A stretch of DNA of 64,000 bases from Candidatus Stackebrandtia excrementipullorum (GCA_019113825.1 DXGR01000102.1:1-64000), one strand, 5' to 3'; numbered from the stretch's first letter, positions 1-9,373 are shown. Translations and numbers: made by a program. Notes: generated from the sequence alone by a model not told the origin.

Positions 1-74
1 GGTGGGCGCTACTGGTTTCGAACCAGTGACCCCTGCTTTGTAAGAGCAGTGCTCTACCGCTGAGCTAAGCGCCC
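1..74 (-). tRNA. tRNA-Val (anticodon UAC)
   Basis: Read on the minus strand, the acceptor stem GGGCGCT (74-68) pairs with AGCGCCC (10-4). The anticodon arm CTGCT-CTTACAA-AGCAG carries TAC, which reads GUA (valine). The T arm has the usual GGTTCGAAACC core. The discriminator is A at position 3, followed by CC at 2-1, so a genome-encoded CCA may end just outside the window. The folded part is 72 nt, normal for a class I tRNA. Confidence 0.95.
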
Positions 75-160
75 TCGCCACCGCTTGCAGTGGACCGGTA
101 AAGGTTACATCAGGCTTCCCGGGCCTACTGAAGCGATGCCGCTTGAACAGTGGAACCGTG

Positions 161-625
161 TCAGCCGACCAGCTCTGCCAGCGCCTTTTGCCACGCCGAC
201 TGGTCGCGGGCTTCGCCGGGCAGGTTCATTTCAGCGAAAACGACCTTGCCGGCCTTGTCGATGATGAACGTTCCGCGGTTGGCGATGCCCTTGGCGTCGT
301 CGAACACGCCATAAGCGTCGGCGACGGCTCCGTGCGGCCAGAAGTCGCTGAGCAACGGGAAGTCGAAGCCCTCCTTGTCGGCCCACACCTTGTGAGCGAA
401 CGGGGAGTCGACACTCACGGTCACAACCTGCACGTCGTCGCTTTGGTAACTCGACAGGTTGTCGCGGACTCCACAGAGTTCTCCCTCGCAGACGCCCGTG
501 AAGGCCAGCGGGTAGAACACCAGTAGGACGTTCTTGTCGCCCTGGAAGTCGGCGAGGCTGACCTCCTGGTTGTTCTGATCTTTCAGCGTGAACGCGGGTG
601 CGGTCTGTCCCACTTCGATCGGCAT
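161..625 (-). CDS. ahpE: AhpE/BCP-type peroxiredoxin
   Basis: A cytoplasmic thiol peroxidase of 154 residues that reduces hydroperoxides. The thioredoxin fold starts directly at the N-terminus without a signal peptide. The peroxidatic motif is FYPLAFTGVCEGELC, with the peroxidatic Cys preceded by the conserved Pro-x3-Thr-x2-Cys pattern and a second Cys five residues later. Length and motif fit the one-Cys AhpE group of actinobacteria, which uses external thiols for recycling; the second Cys leaves a two-Cys mechanism possible. The ATG at 625 is the only sensible start. The neighbouring DUF3052 gene and aceE reproduce the order seen in mycobacteria. Confidence 0.85.
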   Translation of the reverse strand: MPIEVGQTAPAFTLKDQNNQEVSLADFQGDKNVLLVFYPLAFTGVCEGELCGVRDNLSSYQSDDVQVVTVSVDSPFAHKVWADKEGFDFPLLSDFWPHGAVADAYGVFDDAKGIANRGTFIIDKAGKVVFAEMNLPGEARDQSAWQKALAELVG

Positions 626-666
626 CTAATCTCCTGTTGTGGTGGTTGGATAACCGTCGGCTGCTG

Positions 667-1089
667 CTAGCGGCCGCGCGGAGCGACCAGTCGCGTTGCG
701 ACCCAGTCTGTTCCTGCGTTGAGACTAGACGTCGACTGGAGACCCGCAGTGGGCGCGGCTTCGGCGATATCCGCCGATTCGATGTGACCGTCGCGTCCGG
801 GTTTGGGCGTCAGCAGCCAGACAATCCCGTCGTCGGCCATCGGTCCGCGTGCATCCATCAGCACATCCACAAGATCGCCGTCGTCGTCGCGCCACCACAG
901 CAGCACGGTGTCCACCACTTCATCGGTGCCTTCATCGTGAAGTTCCCCGACGTAAGTCACGACGGCCTCGCGCAAGGCGGCGTCGATATCGCTGTCGAAA
1001 CCAATTTCCATGACGATGCCGTCCGGTTTGATTCCCAAGCGGTCGATGATGGTCTGTACGCCGTCGGCCGACCCAGCCGTGGCATTCAC
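667..1089 (-). CDS. DUF3052 family protein
   Basis: A conserved actinobacterial protein of 140 residues and unknown function. The open frame extends upstream to 1290, but the GTG at 1089 is preferred: it is preceded by GAGGAGGAA with seven bases of spacing, and the family similarity begins here. Typical features are the N-terminal segment around LGIKPDGIVMEIGFDSDID and the middle segment DTVLLWWRDDDGDLVDVL. It has no membrane segment or signal peptide. It is transcribed away from aceE, and homologues occupy the same place beside aceE and ahpE in mycobacteria. Confidence 0.8.
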   Translation of the reverse strand: MNATAGSADGVQTIIDRLGIKPDGIVMEIGFDSDIDAALREAVVTYVGELHDEGTDEVVDTVLLWWRDDDGDLVDVLMDARGPMADDGIVWLLTPKPGRDGHIESADIAEAAPTAGLQSTSSLNAGTDWVATRLVAPRGR

Positions 1090-1330
1090 GTTGTGGTTCC
1101 TCCTCGAACTCTTGCCGACTCTGTTGCCGGCAGTTGTCGTGATTCGCGTCGCTTTGGCGACGCCGCACCGTGAGAATACGCAATGCTGTCGATTCATGGG
1201 CGCGCGAGTGTGTCGACCATCCCAGAAGTTCGGGTCCTGTGCGCAAGCAGGTCTGGCAGAGCAGGCAGGATAGTAGGCAGGTAACACCACGCCTTTTACA
1301 AATCAGCGTCGATCAGCGGAGGAACATCCC

Positions 1331-4069
1331 GTGGCAACGGAACGCAAACGCCCGGTCATCAGCGACGGCTTGCCCAGCCAGCTGCCGGATATCGATCCTG
1401 CCGAGACCACCGAGTGGCTCGAGTCGCTGGACGGCCTCCTGGATGAGCGTGGCCGGCAGCGCGCACGTTACGTCATGCTCCGCATGTTGGAACGTGCCCG
1501 GGAGCGGCAGGTAGGGGTGCCGGCATTGACCAGCACCGACTACATCAACACGATCCCGCCTCAGGACGAGCCGTGGTTTCCCGGTGATGAGCACGTAGAA
1601 CGTCGTATCCGTGCCTACATTCGCTGGAACGCAGCCATGATGGTTCACCGGGCTCAGCGCCCGGGAATCGGAGCGGGCGGCCACATTTCGACCTATGCGT
1701 CGGCGGCAAGTCTGTACGAGGTCGGTTTCAACCACTTCTTCCGGGGCAAGAACGCTCCCGGCGGTGGTGACCAGATCTTCATCCAGGGGCACGGTTCCCC
1801 GGGGATCTACGCCCGGGCGTTTCTTGAGGGGAGGCTGACCGAACACCAGCTCGACGGGTTCCGACAGGAACTGTCACACCCCGGAGGGGGCCTACCGTCG
1901 TACCCGCACCCGCGGTTGATGCCGGACTTCTGGGAATTCCCCACGGTGTCGATGGGCTTGGGACCGTTGAACGCCATCTACCAGGCACAGTTCAACCGTT
2001 ACATGCAGCACCGTGGGATTAAGGACACCTCGGACCAGCAGGTGTGGGCTTTCCTCGGTGACGGTGAAATGGACGAACCGGAGTCGTTGGGTGCGATCCA
2101 CCTGGCCGCTCGTGAGGAACTGGACAATCTGACCTTCGTCGTCAACTGCAACCTGCAGCGTCTCGACGGCCCGGTACGCGGCAACGGCAAGATCATTCAG
2201 GAACTGGAGTCGTTCTTCCGCGGTGCGGGCTGGAACGTCATCAAGGTGATCTGGGGACGCGAGTGGGACCCGTTGCTGGCCGCCGACACCGACGGCGCGC
2301 TGGTCAACATCATGAACTCGACTCCCGACGGGGACTACCAGACGTTCAAGGCCGAAGACGGCGGCTTCGTTCGTGACCACTTCTTTGGACGCGACCCGCG
2401 TACGAAGAAGATGGTCGAACCGATGAACGACGATGCGATCTGGGGCCTCAAGCGCGGTGGTCACGACTACCACAAGCTGTACGCGGCGTACCAGGCCGCC
2501 GCTCGGCACACCGGCCAACCCACGGTCATCCTGGCCAAGACGATCAAGGGCTGGACGCTCGGTTCACAGTTCGAGGGCCGCAACGCCACGCACCAGATGA
2601 AGAAACTGACGCTGGACGACCTGAAGTCGTTCCGCGACCGTCTGTACCTGGACATCCCCGACCGGGCGTTGGAGGAGAACCCGTTCCTGCCGCCCTACTT
2701 CCACCCGGGTGAGGATTCGGACGAAATCCAGTACATGAGGGAGCGTCGCGCGGCACTCGGCGGCCCGATCCCGGAACGCCGTACCAAGAGCAAGGCTTTG
2801 GAACTGCCCCCGTCGAAGACGTACGATGTGATCAAGCGGGGTTCGGGCAAGCAGAAGGTCGCCACGACCATGGCGTTCGTTCGGTTGCTCAAAGACCTGA
2901 TGAGGGATAAGAACATCGGTGCCCGCTGGGTTCCGATCATTCCGGACGAGGCACGTACGTTCGGTATGGACGCGATGTTCCCGACGTCGAAGATCTACTC
3001 GCCGCACGGGCAGAACTACCTGTCGGTCGACCGCGATCTGTTCCTGTCGTACAAGGAAGCCGAGAAGGGTCAGATCCTGCACCTGGGGATCAACGAGGCC
3101 GGGTCGACTTCTGCGTTCACGGCCGCCGGAACGGCTTATTCGACCCATGACGAGCCGATGATTCCGATGTACATCTTCTACTCGATGTTCGGGTTCCAGC
3201 GCACCGGTGACGGTCTGTGGGCGGCGGCCGACCAGTTGGCGCGTGGTTTCCTGGTGGGCGCCACCGCCGGCCGCACGACGCTCAACGGTGAAGGCCTGCA
3301 GCATGAGGACGGCCATTCACTGTTGTTGGCGGCGACCAACCCCGCGGTCGTGTCCTACGACCCGGCGTTCGGTTACGAGATCGCTCACATCATGGAGGAC
3401 GGGCTCCGCCGTATGTACGGCGAGAACCCCGAAGACATCTTCTACTACCTGACCGTCTACAACGAACCGGTTTCGCAGCCTGTGGAGCCGGAAAATCTTG
3501 ACGTCAACGGCCTTCTCAAGGGCATGTACCGGTACGAGTCGGCGCCGGCCAACGCAAACCTGCCGCGTGTGCAACTGCTGGCGTCGGGTACGGGCATGCA
3601 GTGGGCGCTCAAGGCGCGAGACCTGCTGGCGTCGGATTGGGGTGTGTCGGCCGACATCTGGTCGGTCACGTCGTGGACCGAGTTGCGTCGGGACGCCGTC
3701 GAGGTCGAGGAGTACAACCTTTTGAACCCCGGCGGGGAGGAGAAGGTTCCGTTCATCACCGAACAGCTGCGTGAGGCTCCGGGGCCGGTCGTGGCGGTCA
3801 GTGACTTCATGCGGGCGGTTCCCGACCTCATTTCTCGGTGGGTCCCCGGCGAGTTCACGTCATTGGGTACCGATGGTTTCGGTCAGTCCGACACCCGTGG
3901 CGCGTTGCGTCGGCACTTCCACGTCGACGGCGAGTCCGTCACGGTGGCGGCGCTGCGCGGCCTGGCGCGCCGAGGCGACCTTCCCCCCGAGGCGGCAGCC
4001 GAGGCTGCACAGAAGTATGCAATCGGTGACGTTACGGCGGCTGACGCGGGCGAAACCGCGGGCGACTAG
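1331..4069 (+). CDS. aceE: Pyruvate dehydrogenase E1 component (homodimeric type)
   Basis: A thiamine-diphosphate enzyme of 912 residues that decarboxylates pyruvate and acetylates the lipoyl group of the E2 subunit, feeding acetyl-CoA into the TCA cycle and fatty-acid synthesis. The ThDP/Mg site is [12 protein letters not shown] followed by [19 protein letters not shown]. The length fits the homodimeric AceE family. GTG 1331 is supported by GGAGGAA at 1318-1324. It is followed by a strong hairpin at 4085-4124. The lipoylation genes lipB and lipA lie further along in the same window, but no E2 or E3 gene is present, as is usual for actinobacteria, where the complex is shared with 2-oxoglutarate dehydrogenase. 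Confidence 0.97.
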   Translation: MATERKRPVISDGLPSQLPDIDPAETTEWLESLDGLLDERGRQRARYVMLRMLERARERQVGVPALTSTDYINTIPPQDEPWFPGDEHVERRIRAYIRWNAAMMVHRAQRPGIGAGGHISTYASAASLYEVGFNHFFRGKNAPGGGDQIFIQGHGSPGIYARAFLEGRLTEHQLDGFRQELSHPGGGLPSYPHPRLMPDFWEFPTVSMGLGPLNAIYQAQFNRYMQHRGIKDTSDQQVWAFLGDGEMDEPESLGAIHLAAREELDNLTFVVNCNLQRLDGPVRGNGKIIQELESFFRGAGWNVIKVIWGREWDPLLAADTDGALVNIMNSTPDGDYQTFKAEDGGFVRDHFFGRDPRTKKMVEPMNDDAIWGLKRGGHDYHKLYAAYQAAARHTGQPTVILAKTIKGWTLGSQFEGRNATHQMKKLTLDDLKSFRDRLYLDIPDRALEENPFLPPYFHPGEDSDEIQYMRERRAALGGPIPERRTKSKALELPPSKTYDVIKRGSGKQKVATTMAFVRLLKDLMRDKNIGARWVPIIPDEARTFGMDAMFPTSKIYSPHGQNYLSVDRDLFLSYKEAEKGQILHLGINEAGSTSAFTAAGTAYSTHDEPMIPMYIFYSMFGFQRTGDGLWAAADQLARGFLVGATAGRTTLNGEGLQHEDGHSLLLAATNPAVVSYDPAFGYEIAHIMEDGLRRMYGENPEDIFYYLTVYNEPVSQPVEPENLDVNGLLKGMYRYESAPANANLPRVQLLASGTGMQWALKARDLLASDWGVSADIWSVTSWTELRRDAVEVEEYNLLNPGGEEKVPFITEQLREAPGPVVAVSDFMRAVPDLISRWVPGEFTSLGTDGFGQSDTRGALRRHFHVDGESVTVAALRGLARRGDLPPEAAAEAAQKYAIGDVTAADAGETAGD

Positions 4070-4084
4070 TCGTTACGTCGAACA

Positions 4085-4124
4085 CGAAGATCGGGCTCGC
4101 CCTCTGGGGTGGGCCCGATCTTCG
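4085..4124 (+). terminator. Hairpin terminator downstream of aceE
   Basis: A perfect 12-bp inverted repeat, CGAAGATCGGGC (4085-4096) and GCCCGATCTTCG (4113-4124), lies 15 bases after the aceE stop. There is no T tract, which is common for actinobacterial terminators. Confidence 0.75.
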
Positions 4125-4310
4125 GTCCGTGGGTGCTTAATCGGCGTTCGGTTCCCGATTGTACGAATTGCACATACAGCTGTTTGTGCCGTTATCGGTG
4201 GTTGTACGCGCGGTATAGGTCTAATACCTCACCCGGTCCGGGTGGGTGCTTAGCATGGATCAGCGACCGACCGGTCGTGTTCAATGGGGACGCTGCACAG
4301 GAGGCCTACA

Positions 4311-4451
4311 GTGGCTGCTTCGACAAGGGACGGGTCGCATTTTCCCGATGCGATCTACGGCCGTTGGTGTCAACGGTGTTCGCCCAAGGACGGCCAACCG
4401 GTCCCGTGGCCCTGTCCCGTGGTAAAGGCCCGTGCCGGCGATTCCCGTTGA
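4311..4451 (+). CDS. Small Cys-rich protein, 46 aa, unknown function
   Basis: A short reading frame starting at GTG 4311 with an excellent ribosome binding site, AGGAGG at 4299-4304 with six bases of spacing, and ending at TGA 4449-4451. The core is GRWCQRC (residues 18-23 or so) followed by a WPCP motif near residues 33-36, giving three cysteines in a CxxC...C arrangement that could bind a metal. It is predicted to be cytoplasmic and has no signal or membrane segment. I do not recognise a named family. It stands alone between the aceE terminator and a decayed TetR gene. The strong RBS argues that it is translated, but its short length keeps confidence moderate. Confidence 0.5.
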   Translation: MAASTRDGSHFPDAIYGRWCQRCSPKDGQPVPWPCPVVKARAGDSR

Positions 4452-4636
4452 GGTTCAACGGTCCCGATAGGCGACTTCGGACAGCTTGCACGCCGGCGTC
4501 CGCCGAAACCGGGGAGACGGTGCCACCGGGCTCAGCGCCGCATGTCGAACCTTGCGCTTATACACCGCGCGCGACCTCACAGTGGTTAGCAACCGGGAAC
4601 GCTTCGGTCAACAGGCGTTGCCACACCATCGTCGGC

Positions 4637-5200
4637 ATGAACTCCGGGCGGCCTCGATCGGCCCCGACACGCGCCGCATCCCGGCGGGGGGCCAAGCGGC
4701 GGTTCGGGCAACCCGGATACGACCGCATCACCAGCCGCGGTATCGCAACGGCGGCGTCGATCGACTTGTCGATGGTCGTGCGTTACTCCGGCAACAAGGA
4801 AAGCTGTTCGTCAACGCCGCGAATCCGGCCTGCGCCTGCCCCAACGCGGCCGACATCGGTCCCGAGCGTTCGGTATTCAGCTGGTGAACCATTCGTCGAA
4901 CGGTGGGATGGCGACGAAACGCGTGGCGCTACTGCGTTGTGGTGTCACGGACGAAACGGCCGCTGACCGGGTGCGGTAGATCTTTGCCGAACAACTGCTG
5001 CCCCTGGTCCGCGGAATCCTCGCCGATCCGGGTGAGACATGACGGGGTGCGGCGTTTACCGCGGGCCGGTTACTCGGCTTTTGCGTTGGGACGCTATATC
5101 TTCGCTGACCGCTATGACGAGGGACGAACTCGTCGCCTGGGTCGGTCCGGCGGTCAGTGTTACGTGGGCGGCGCGCCACCAAAGGCCGGGTGTCTCCGTC
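4637..5200 (+). pseudogene. Decayed TetR-family regulator gene
   Basis: The remnant starts at ATG 4637 with a recognisable TetR helix-turn-helix: GRPRSAPTR, then FGQPGYDRITSRGIATAA, then VVRYSGNKE, all in one frame. After the NKE motif (about 4800) similarity jumps to the next frame (GKLFVNAANP, ending at a stop at 4885-4887), then to the frame of VALLRCGVTDETAADRVR, which hits an in-frame TAG where a Gln is expected. It resumes with IFAEQLLPLVRGILADPGE, meets another stop, and ends in a further frame with MTRDELVAWVGPAV near 5110-5155. Together the pieces form one ordinary TetR protein of about 190 residues broken by several frameshifts and stops. It cannot encode a functional repressor. The aldo/keto reductase downstream may have been its target. 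Confidence 0.8.
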
Positions 5201-5282
5201 CTGGACGACGAACCGACGACCCCGCGGCCGATATCCGCCCGTTGTCGGTGACATCGGGCATCTCGAATGCGAGGATCGGTTA

Positions 5283-6269
5283 ATGGAATACACCAACCTC
5301 GGCCGCACCGCCTTGCGGGTGTCCCGTCTGTGTTTGGGAACCATGAATTTCGGTCCCAACACGTCCGAGATCGACAGCCACCGCATCATGAGTCGCGCGT
5401 TGGACCTGGATCTGAACTTCTTCGACACCGCCAACGTTTACGGGAAGAAGCGTGGTGAAGGTGTCACCGAGAACATCATCGGGAACTGGTTGGCTCAGGA
5501 CTCGGGGCGCCGTGACCGGGTGGTGTTGGCCACCAAGGTCTACGGGACCATGGGCGATGGCCCCAACGATCGCGGGCTGTCGGCCCGACACATCGTCTCG
5601 GCGTGTGAGGCGTCACTGCGTCGCCTGCGAACCGATCACATCGATCTGTATCAGATGCACCACGTGGACCGTTCGGCTCCGTGGGACGAGGTGTGGCAGG
5701 CCATGGACCTCCTGGTTGGTCAGGGCAAGGTCCGCTATGTCGGTTCGTCCAACTTCGCCGGTTGGCACATTGGGGCGGCTCAGGCTGCGGCCGAGCGGCG
5801 GCAAAGCCTTGGGTTGGTGAGCGAGCAGTGTGTCTACAATCTCATGAACCGTCACGCCGAACTCGAGGTGATACCGGCGGCGAAGTATTACGGGCTCGGT
5901 GTCGTCCCGTGGTCACCGCTTGCCGGTGGTGTCCTTTCCGGGGTCCTGGCCAAGATCGAAGCGGGCGCCACGGGGCGGTCTGCGGCGGAGACGGTCCGTG
6001 ACAAAGCCCAGGCTTATCGCGATCAACTACTCTCGTGGGAGGACTTTTGTCGCGAACTTGGTTACGAACCCGCCCAGGTGGCGCTGGCATGGCTCCTGGC
6101 TCAACCGGTGGTCACCGGACCGATCATCGGCCCTCGTACCGTGGAACAACTGGAGGCTTCCATGTCGAGTCTGGATATAGATCTCGACGACGCCGCCACG
6201 GCTCGTCTGGACGAGATCTTCCCTCCCGTCGGAAACGGCGGCCCCGCGCCGGAAGCGTGGGCATGGTGA
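5283..6269 (+). CDS. Aldo/keto reductase
   Basis: An NADPH-dependent oxidoreductase of 328 residues with the AKR TIM-barrel. The catalytic tetrad is visible as D48 (FFDTANVYG), Y53, K85 (LATK) and H126 (YQMHH). The C-terminal cofactor-binding region contains PIIGPRTVEQLEAS. The N-terminus MEYTNLGRTALRVSRLCLGTM is typical for the group and fixes the start at ATG 5283; an in-frame extension upstream only reads through the dead TetR gene. It is probably soluble and cytoplasmic; the substrate cannot be predicted. It is 22 bases upstream of the YbaB-like genes and could be co-transcribed with them. Confidence 0.92.
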   Translation: MEYTNLGRTALRVSRLCLGTMNFGPNTSEIDSHRIMSRALDLDLNFFDTANVYGKKRGEGVTENIIGNWLAQDSGRRDRVVLATKVYGTMGDGPNDRGLSARHIVSACEASLRRLRTDHIDLYQMHHVDRSAPWDEVWQAMDLLVGQGKVRYVGSSNFAGWHIGAAQAAAERRQSLGLVSEQCVYNLMNRHAELEVIPAAKYYGLGVVPWSPLAGGVLSGVLAKIEAGATGRSAAETVRDKAQAYRDQLLSWEDFCRELGYEPAQVALAWLLAQPVVTGPIIGPRTVEQLEASMSSLDIDLDDAATARLDEIFPPVGNGGPAPEAWAW

Positions 6270-6291
6270 CCCGGATCGACCACAGGATCAT

Positions 6292-6675
6292 ATGAGTGCG
6301 ACAAACCAAACCACCGTGACAGAAGCCTTCGCCGCAAAGCTTCGAGCAGTCGAAGACGATCTGGCACGGCTCAAAGGTGCCCGTGAGCGGATGAACGCCG
6401 CCGCCGATCGTTTGCGTGCCACGGAGAGGGCCGCACCCACGGATTTGACTACACGGTCCAGCCCGGACGGCTTGGCCACGGTCTCGTGCCGTGAGAACGG
6501 ACGGGTTCACCTCGTCGAGGTTGACAGCGACCGGTACAACAAAGTAAGCGAGAAGCGCCTCTGTCAGGCGGTGGCCGACGCCAGGTCCTATGCCCGGGAG
6601 GCTGCGCTGGCCCGTTCGGACGTTCGACGCGCGGCCCTTGACAAGAAAGGTGAAGGCCATGGCTCAGGCCGCTAA
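6292..6675 (+). CDS. YbaB/EbfC-like protein (first of pair)
   Basis: A 127-residue cytoplasmic protein. An N-terminal coiled coil (about residues 10-45, AKLRAVEDDLARLKGARERM) is followed by a small sheet region, DGLATVSCRENGRVHLVEVDSD, and a C-terminal helix. This is the layout of YbaB/EbfC proteins, small nucleoid-associated DNA-binding dimers. In actinobacteria, divergent YbaB members such as EspL accompany type VII (ESX) substrates, and here a WXG100-like protein follows two genes later. The start at ATG 6292 has AGGA just upstream. The assignment rests on architecture and context rather than strong motifs. Confidence 0.6.
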   Translation: MSATNQTTVTEAFAAKLRAVEDDLARLKGARERMNAAADRLRATERAAPTDLTTRSSPDGLATVSCRENGRVHLVEVDSDRYNKVSEKRLCQAVADARSYAREAALARSDVRRAALDKKGEGHGSGR

Positions 6676-7027
6676 CCCCGTCGGCCCGGTCAGGCAGCAG
6701 GAGAGGGAGCTGCTCGATGAGCTTGAGCTTCGCCGCGTCACCGCCTCCTCCCCCGGCGGCGTGGTCACGGTGACCTGCACCGCCGACTTCGACATCGACG
6801 AGGTTCAGTGTCGGCCGGGGGCGCCCGAGAAGCACTCGGCGGAGCGGATGTCGTACCACTTCACCACGGCGATGCGCGCAGTCGACCGTGCCGTCATGGC
6901 GCTGCGCCAACACGCGTTCAGTCGTATCAGAATCGATGGTGACACCGTCGACGGGTGGCGTCAGAACCCCGAGACCGGCGCCGACACGGTGGCGGCATGC
7001 TTCGGTAGCCTTCCGAAGTCGGGCTGA
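6659..7027 (+). CDS. YbaB/EbfC-like protein (second of pair)
   Basis: A 122-residue protein overlapping the previous gene by 17 bases. ATG 6659 follows AAAGGTGAAGG, so translation is probably coupled. It has the short N-terminal helix QQERELLDELELRRVTA, a sheet with SPGGVVTVTCTADFDIDEVQC, and a C-terminal helix RAVDRAVMALRQH, matching the YbaB/EbfC layout of the preceding protein in a different arrangement. The pair may form a heterodimer. The close linkage to a WXG100-like gene 9 bases downstream points to a role with an ESX-type substrate, as a chaperone or regulator, but that is inference. Confidence 0.55.
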   Translation: MAQAANPVGPVRQQERELLDELELRRVTASSPGGVVTVTCTADFDIDEVQCRPGAPEKHSAERMSYHFTTAMRAVDRAVMALRQHAFSRIRIDGDTVDGWRQNPETGADTVAACFGSLPKSG

Positions 7028-7036
7028 GGGGTGGTC

Positions 7037-8044
7037 ATGACCGCGATGGAAACCGTGCTCTCGGAGCTGCCCGAGGACATCAGACAATCCGCGAGGCTTT
7101 TGTGGCGTCGTGCGGAGCGGGTCACGACGGAGGCCACCGAAACACTGCTTTACTCCTACAAGGTGTTGGGCGCCATCCCGGGTGACACGGCACTGTTGAG
7201 TGAGGGGTCCGATCTGCTGCGGACGAGCGTGGTCTCGGAACTCAACGAGATCGTGACCGAGCTGGACGCGTGTCGGGTCCAGTTGGACAATGCATGGTCC
7301 GGGCAGGGCAGCGAGGCCTTCCACGGGTACATGCCACAGCTCACGCAGTCGTTGACCGACCTGCAGCAGTCGACAGACGACGCCGCCGAGGCCGTCGACA
7401 CCTTCCGCGATGGAATGATTCTGCTGTGGGACCGGTTGATCGATCGAGTGGGCCGCACGGCTGACGAGGTCCGTCTGGCGGTGTCGGCCGCCGGTGAGGA
7501 CTTCAACGAAGCGGCCGTTCACGTCATCGAGATCGTCGACGACTTCGCCGGGTACGTCGAAGAGCTCGCCAACTCACTTATGGACATGCGGTGTGAGATG
7601 CACACCGCCGGCCAAATACTCAACCGGGCGTTCGAGCCGATCACGAGTCTGGTGCCGTCCGGTGACGGCTTCAGGTTGCCGTTGCCCAACAACCAGGCGG
7701 GTCAAGCCGATGGTTGGGAACCTGCGCATGACAACGTCTGGTACGACACGCGCGCGATGGCCGGATTGACGGCGATGCTCAGCGACAGTCGGCAGCAGTG
7801 GCGCGCTGCGGCGGATTCCGGTGCACTGGCGGAGACCCGATTCACCGCGGACGCTTTCGGTCTTGCCGGGCTGGATTTTCAACCGCGCCTTACCGCGGTC
7901 CTTCAACGCGATGTCTCGGTATTCACGTCGGCAGGCGACGACATGGAACACGTCGCCGACATCCTGCGACGCATCGGCCACGCCTGGATCACGACCGACG
8001 ACGCGGTGGCCGAAGAACTCGGCCGCGGCATCGACGATGAGTGA
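7037..8044 (+). CDS. WXG100-like protein with long C-terminal region
   Basis: A 335-residue, largely helical protein. A WSG motif at residues 87-89 (LDNAWSGQGSEAF) sits between two long helices, the hallmark of WXG100/ESAT-6-like type VII secretion substrates. A second helical pair covers roughly residues 110-190, and the C-terminal part (about 205-335) is less repetitive and contains further amphipathic helices. There is no signal peptide, as expected for ESX substrates. ATG 7037 is chosen with GAGGGG upstream; GTG 7031 is an alternative. No EccC ATPase or other ESX core gene lies in the window, so the cognate secretion machine, if any, is elsewhere. Confidence 0.6.
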   Translation: MTAMETVLSELPEDIRQSARLLWRRAERVTTEATETLLYSYKVLGAIPGDTALLSEGSDLLRTSVVSELNEIVTELDACRVQLDNAWSGQGSEAFHGYMPQLTQSLTDLQQSTDDAAEAVDTFRDGMILLWDRLIDRVGRTADEVRLAVSAAGEDFNEAAVHVIEIVDDFAGYVEELANSLMDMRCEMHTAGQILNRAFEPITSLVPSGDGFRLPLPNNQAGQADGWEPAHDNVWYDTRAMAGLTAMLSDSRQQWRAAADSGALAETRFTADAFGLAGLDFQPRLTAVLQRDVSVFTSAGDDMEHVADILRRIGHAWITTDDAVAEELGRGIDDE

Positions 8045-8091
8045 ACGGCTTCGTACCTGACTGATCATCGTCGGCGAGCGCGTGGAAACCT

Positions 8092-9258
8092 ATGGCGATG
8101 GAATTGGCCGCGACAATACAGCGCATCGAACGTGCCGCAGGCTCACTGGCGACCCAGAGCCTCACTCGCATGGACGAACGACTGCTGTGGTTCAGGGAAC
8201 TTCCCGCCGATCAACGCTCCATGGTCATGCTCGTTGCGCAGGCGGGCGTGGGTTCGTTCGTCGCGTGGCTACGCAGTGAGGGCAACGATCTTGGCTTCAG
8301 TGACGAGGTCTTCGAAGCCGCCCCGGTGGAGTTGGCACGGTCTATCAGCCTTCAGCACACTGTCGCGTTGATCAAGGTGGTCATCGACGTGGTTGAAGAG
8401 CGTGTTCCGGATCTGGCCGCCGAGGGCGAGCAGGAGTTGTTGGCGCGGGCGATATTGCGGTTTTCGCGAGAGATCGCCTTCGCAGCCGCGCGGGTTTACG
8501 CTCGCGCGGCCGAGTCGCGCGGGGCGTGGGATGCACGACTTCAGGCGCTCCTGGTCGACGGGTTGCTCCGGGGAGACAACGACGACGAACTCGCCGGACG
8601 TGCCGCCGCACTCGGCTGGGCCGACACGGGGCCGGTCGCGGTGGCGGTGGGGCGTTCCCCGGGTGGGGAGGCCACCGCGATCCTGCACGGTCTGCACCGA
8701 GTCACGCGGCGTCTGGGAGTGGAGATTCTGGCCGGTTTGCACGGTGACCGGCTGATCATGGTCATGGGGGGCAGCGCGGACGCCACTGCGATTGCCGAAC
8801 AGTTGGTGGGGCATTTCGGTGACGGTCCCGTCGTTGTGGGTCCGGTGACTCCGAACCTGGCGGAGGCCGGGGCTTCGGCGAAGGCCGCCATGTCCGGTTT
8901 TCGCGCCGCGGCGGCCTGGCCCGACGCCCCTCGCCCGGTGGCCGCCGCCCAGTTGTTGGCCGAGCGGGCGTTGGCCGGTGACGCGGATGCGCGCCGAACC
9001 TTGCGCATCGATGTCTTCGGTGCGTTGGAACGGGCCGGCGGCGCCTTGCTGGAGACCATGGACACGTTCATCGCCAACGGGGGTGTTCTCGAAGGGACCG
9101 CTCGCGCGTTGTTTGTTCATCCCAACACAATCCGTTATAGGATGCGACGGGTGGCAGAAGTGACCGGTTTTTCGCCTTTTGTCTCACATGAGGCTTTTAC
9201 CTTGCGTGTGGCGTTGGCCATAGGGCGCCTCGATCCGGCCGCGGACATCATCCGTTGA
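8092..9258 (+). CDS. fasR: FasR-type PucR-family transcriptional activator of fatty acid synthesis
   Basis: A 388-residue regulator with the PucR/CdaR architecture: an N-terminal ligand-binding-like region (about 1-160), a GGDEF-like middle (about 175-270), and a C-terminal helix-turn-helix with the family pattern ALFVHPNTIRYRMRRVAEVTG near residues 340-360. It sits immediately upstream of fabD. This matches FasR of Streptomyces coelicolor, which activates the fabD-fabH-acpP-fabF operon. Two ATGs six bases apart (8092 and 8098) are both possible. The identification relies on gene order plus the family pattern. Confidence 0.88.
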   Translation: MAMELAATIQRIERAAGSLATQSLTRMDERLLWFRELPADQRSMVMLVAQAGVGSFVAWLRSEGNDLGFSDEVFEAAPVELARSISLQHTVALIKVVIDVVEERVPDLAAEGEQELLARAILRFSREIAFAAARVYARAAESRGAWDARLQALLVDGLLRGDNDDELAGRAAALGWADTGPVAVAVGRSPGGEATAILHGLHRVTRRLGVEILAGLHGDRLIMVMGGSADATAIAEQLVGHFGDGPVVVGPVTPNLAEAGASAKAAMSGFRAAAAWPDAPRPVAAAQLLAERALAGDADARRTLRIDVFGALERAGGALLETMDTFIANGGVLEGTARALFVHPNTIRYRMRRVAEVTGFSPFVSHEAFTLRVALAIGRLDPAADIIR

Positions 9259-9286
9259 AGCAGGTCACCCCCACCCCACCAACACC

Positions 9287-9309
9287 TTTTGTAGGAACCC
9301 TCCAATAAA
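9287..9309 (+). promoter_or_regulatory. Candidate FasR operator in the fabD promoter region
   Basis: An imperfect AT-rich inverted repeat, TTTTGTAGG-AACC-CTCCAATAAA, stands out from its GC-rich surroundings in the fasR-fabD gap. In Streptomyces, FasR binds an inverted repeat in the fabD promoter. The match here is by position and symmetry, not by a verified consensus. Confidence 0.45.
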
Positions 9310-9373
9310 TTTCATCAGATATGGTCAGTGGCGTTATGTGAAAACCGGAGCTCTTTCGGCGACAGTCTTAACC

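Noticed and set aside
4109..4966. Open frame of 285 codons over the aceE-AKR gap
   Set aside because: It only joins the real small ORF region and the TetR remnant in one chance frame; the protein similarity changes frame several times.
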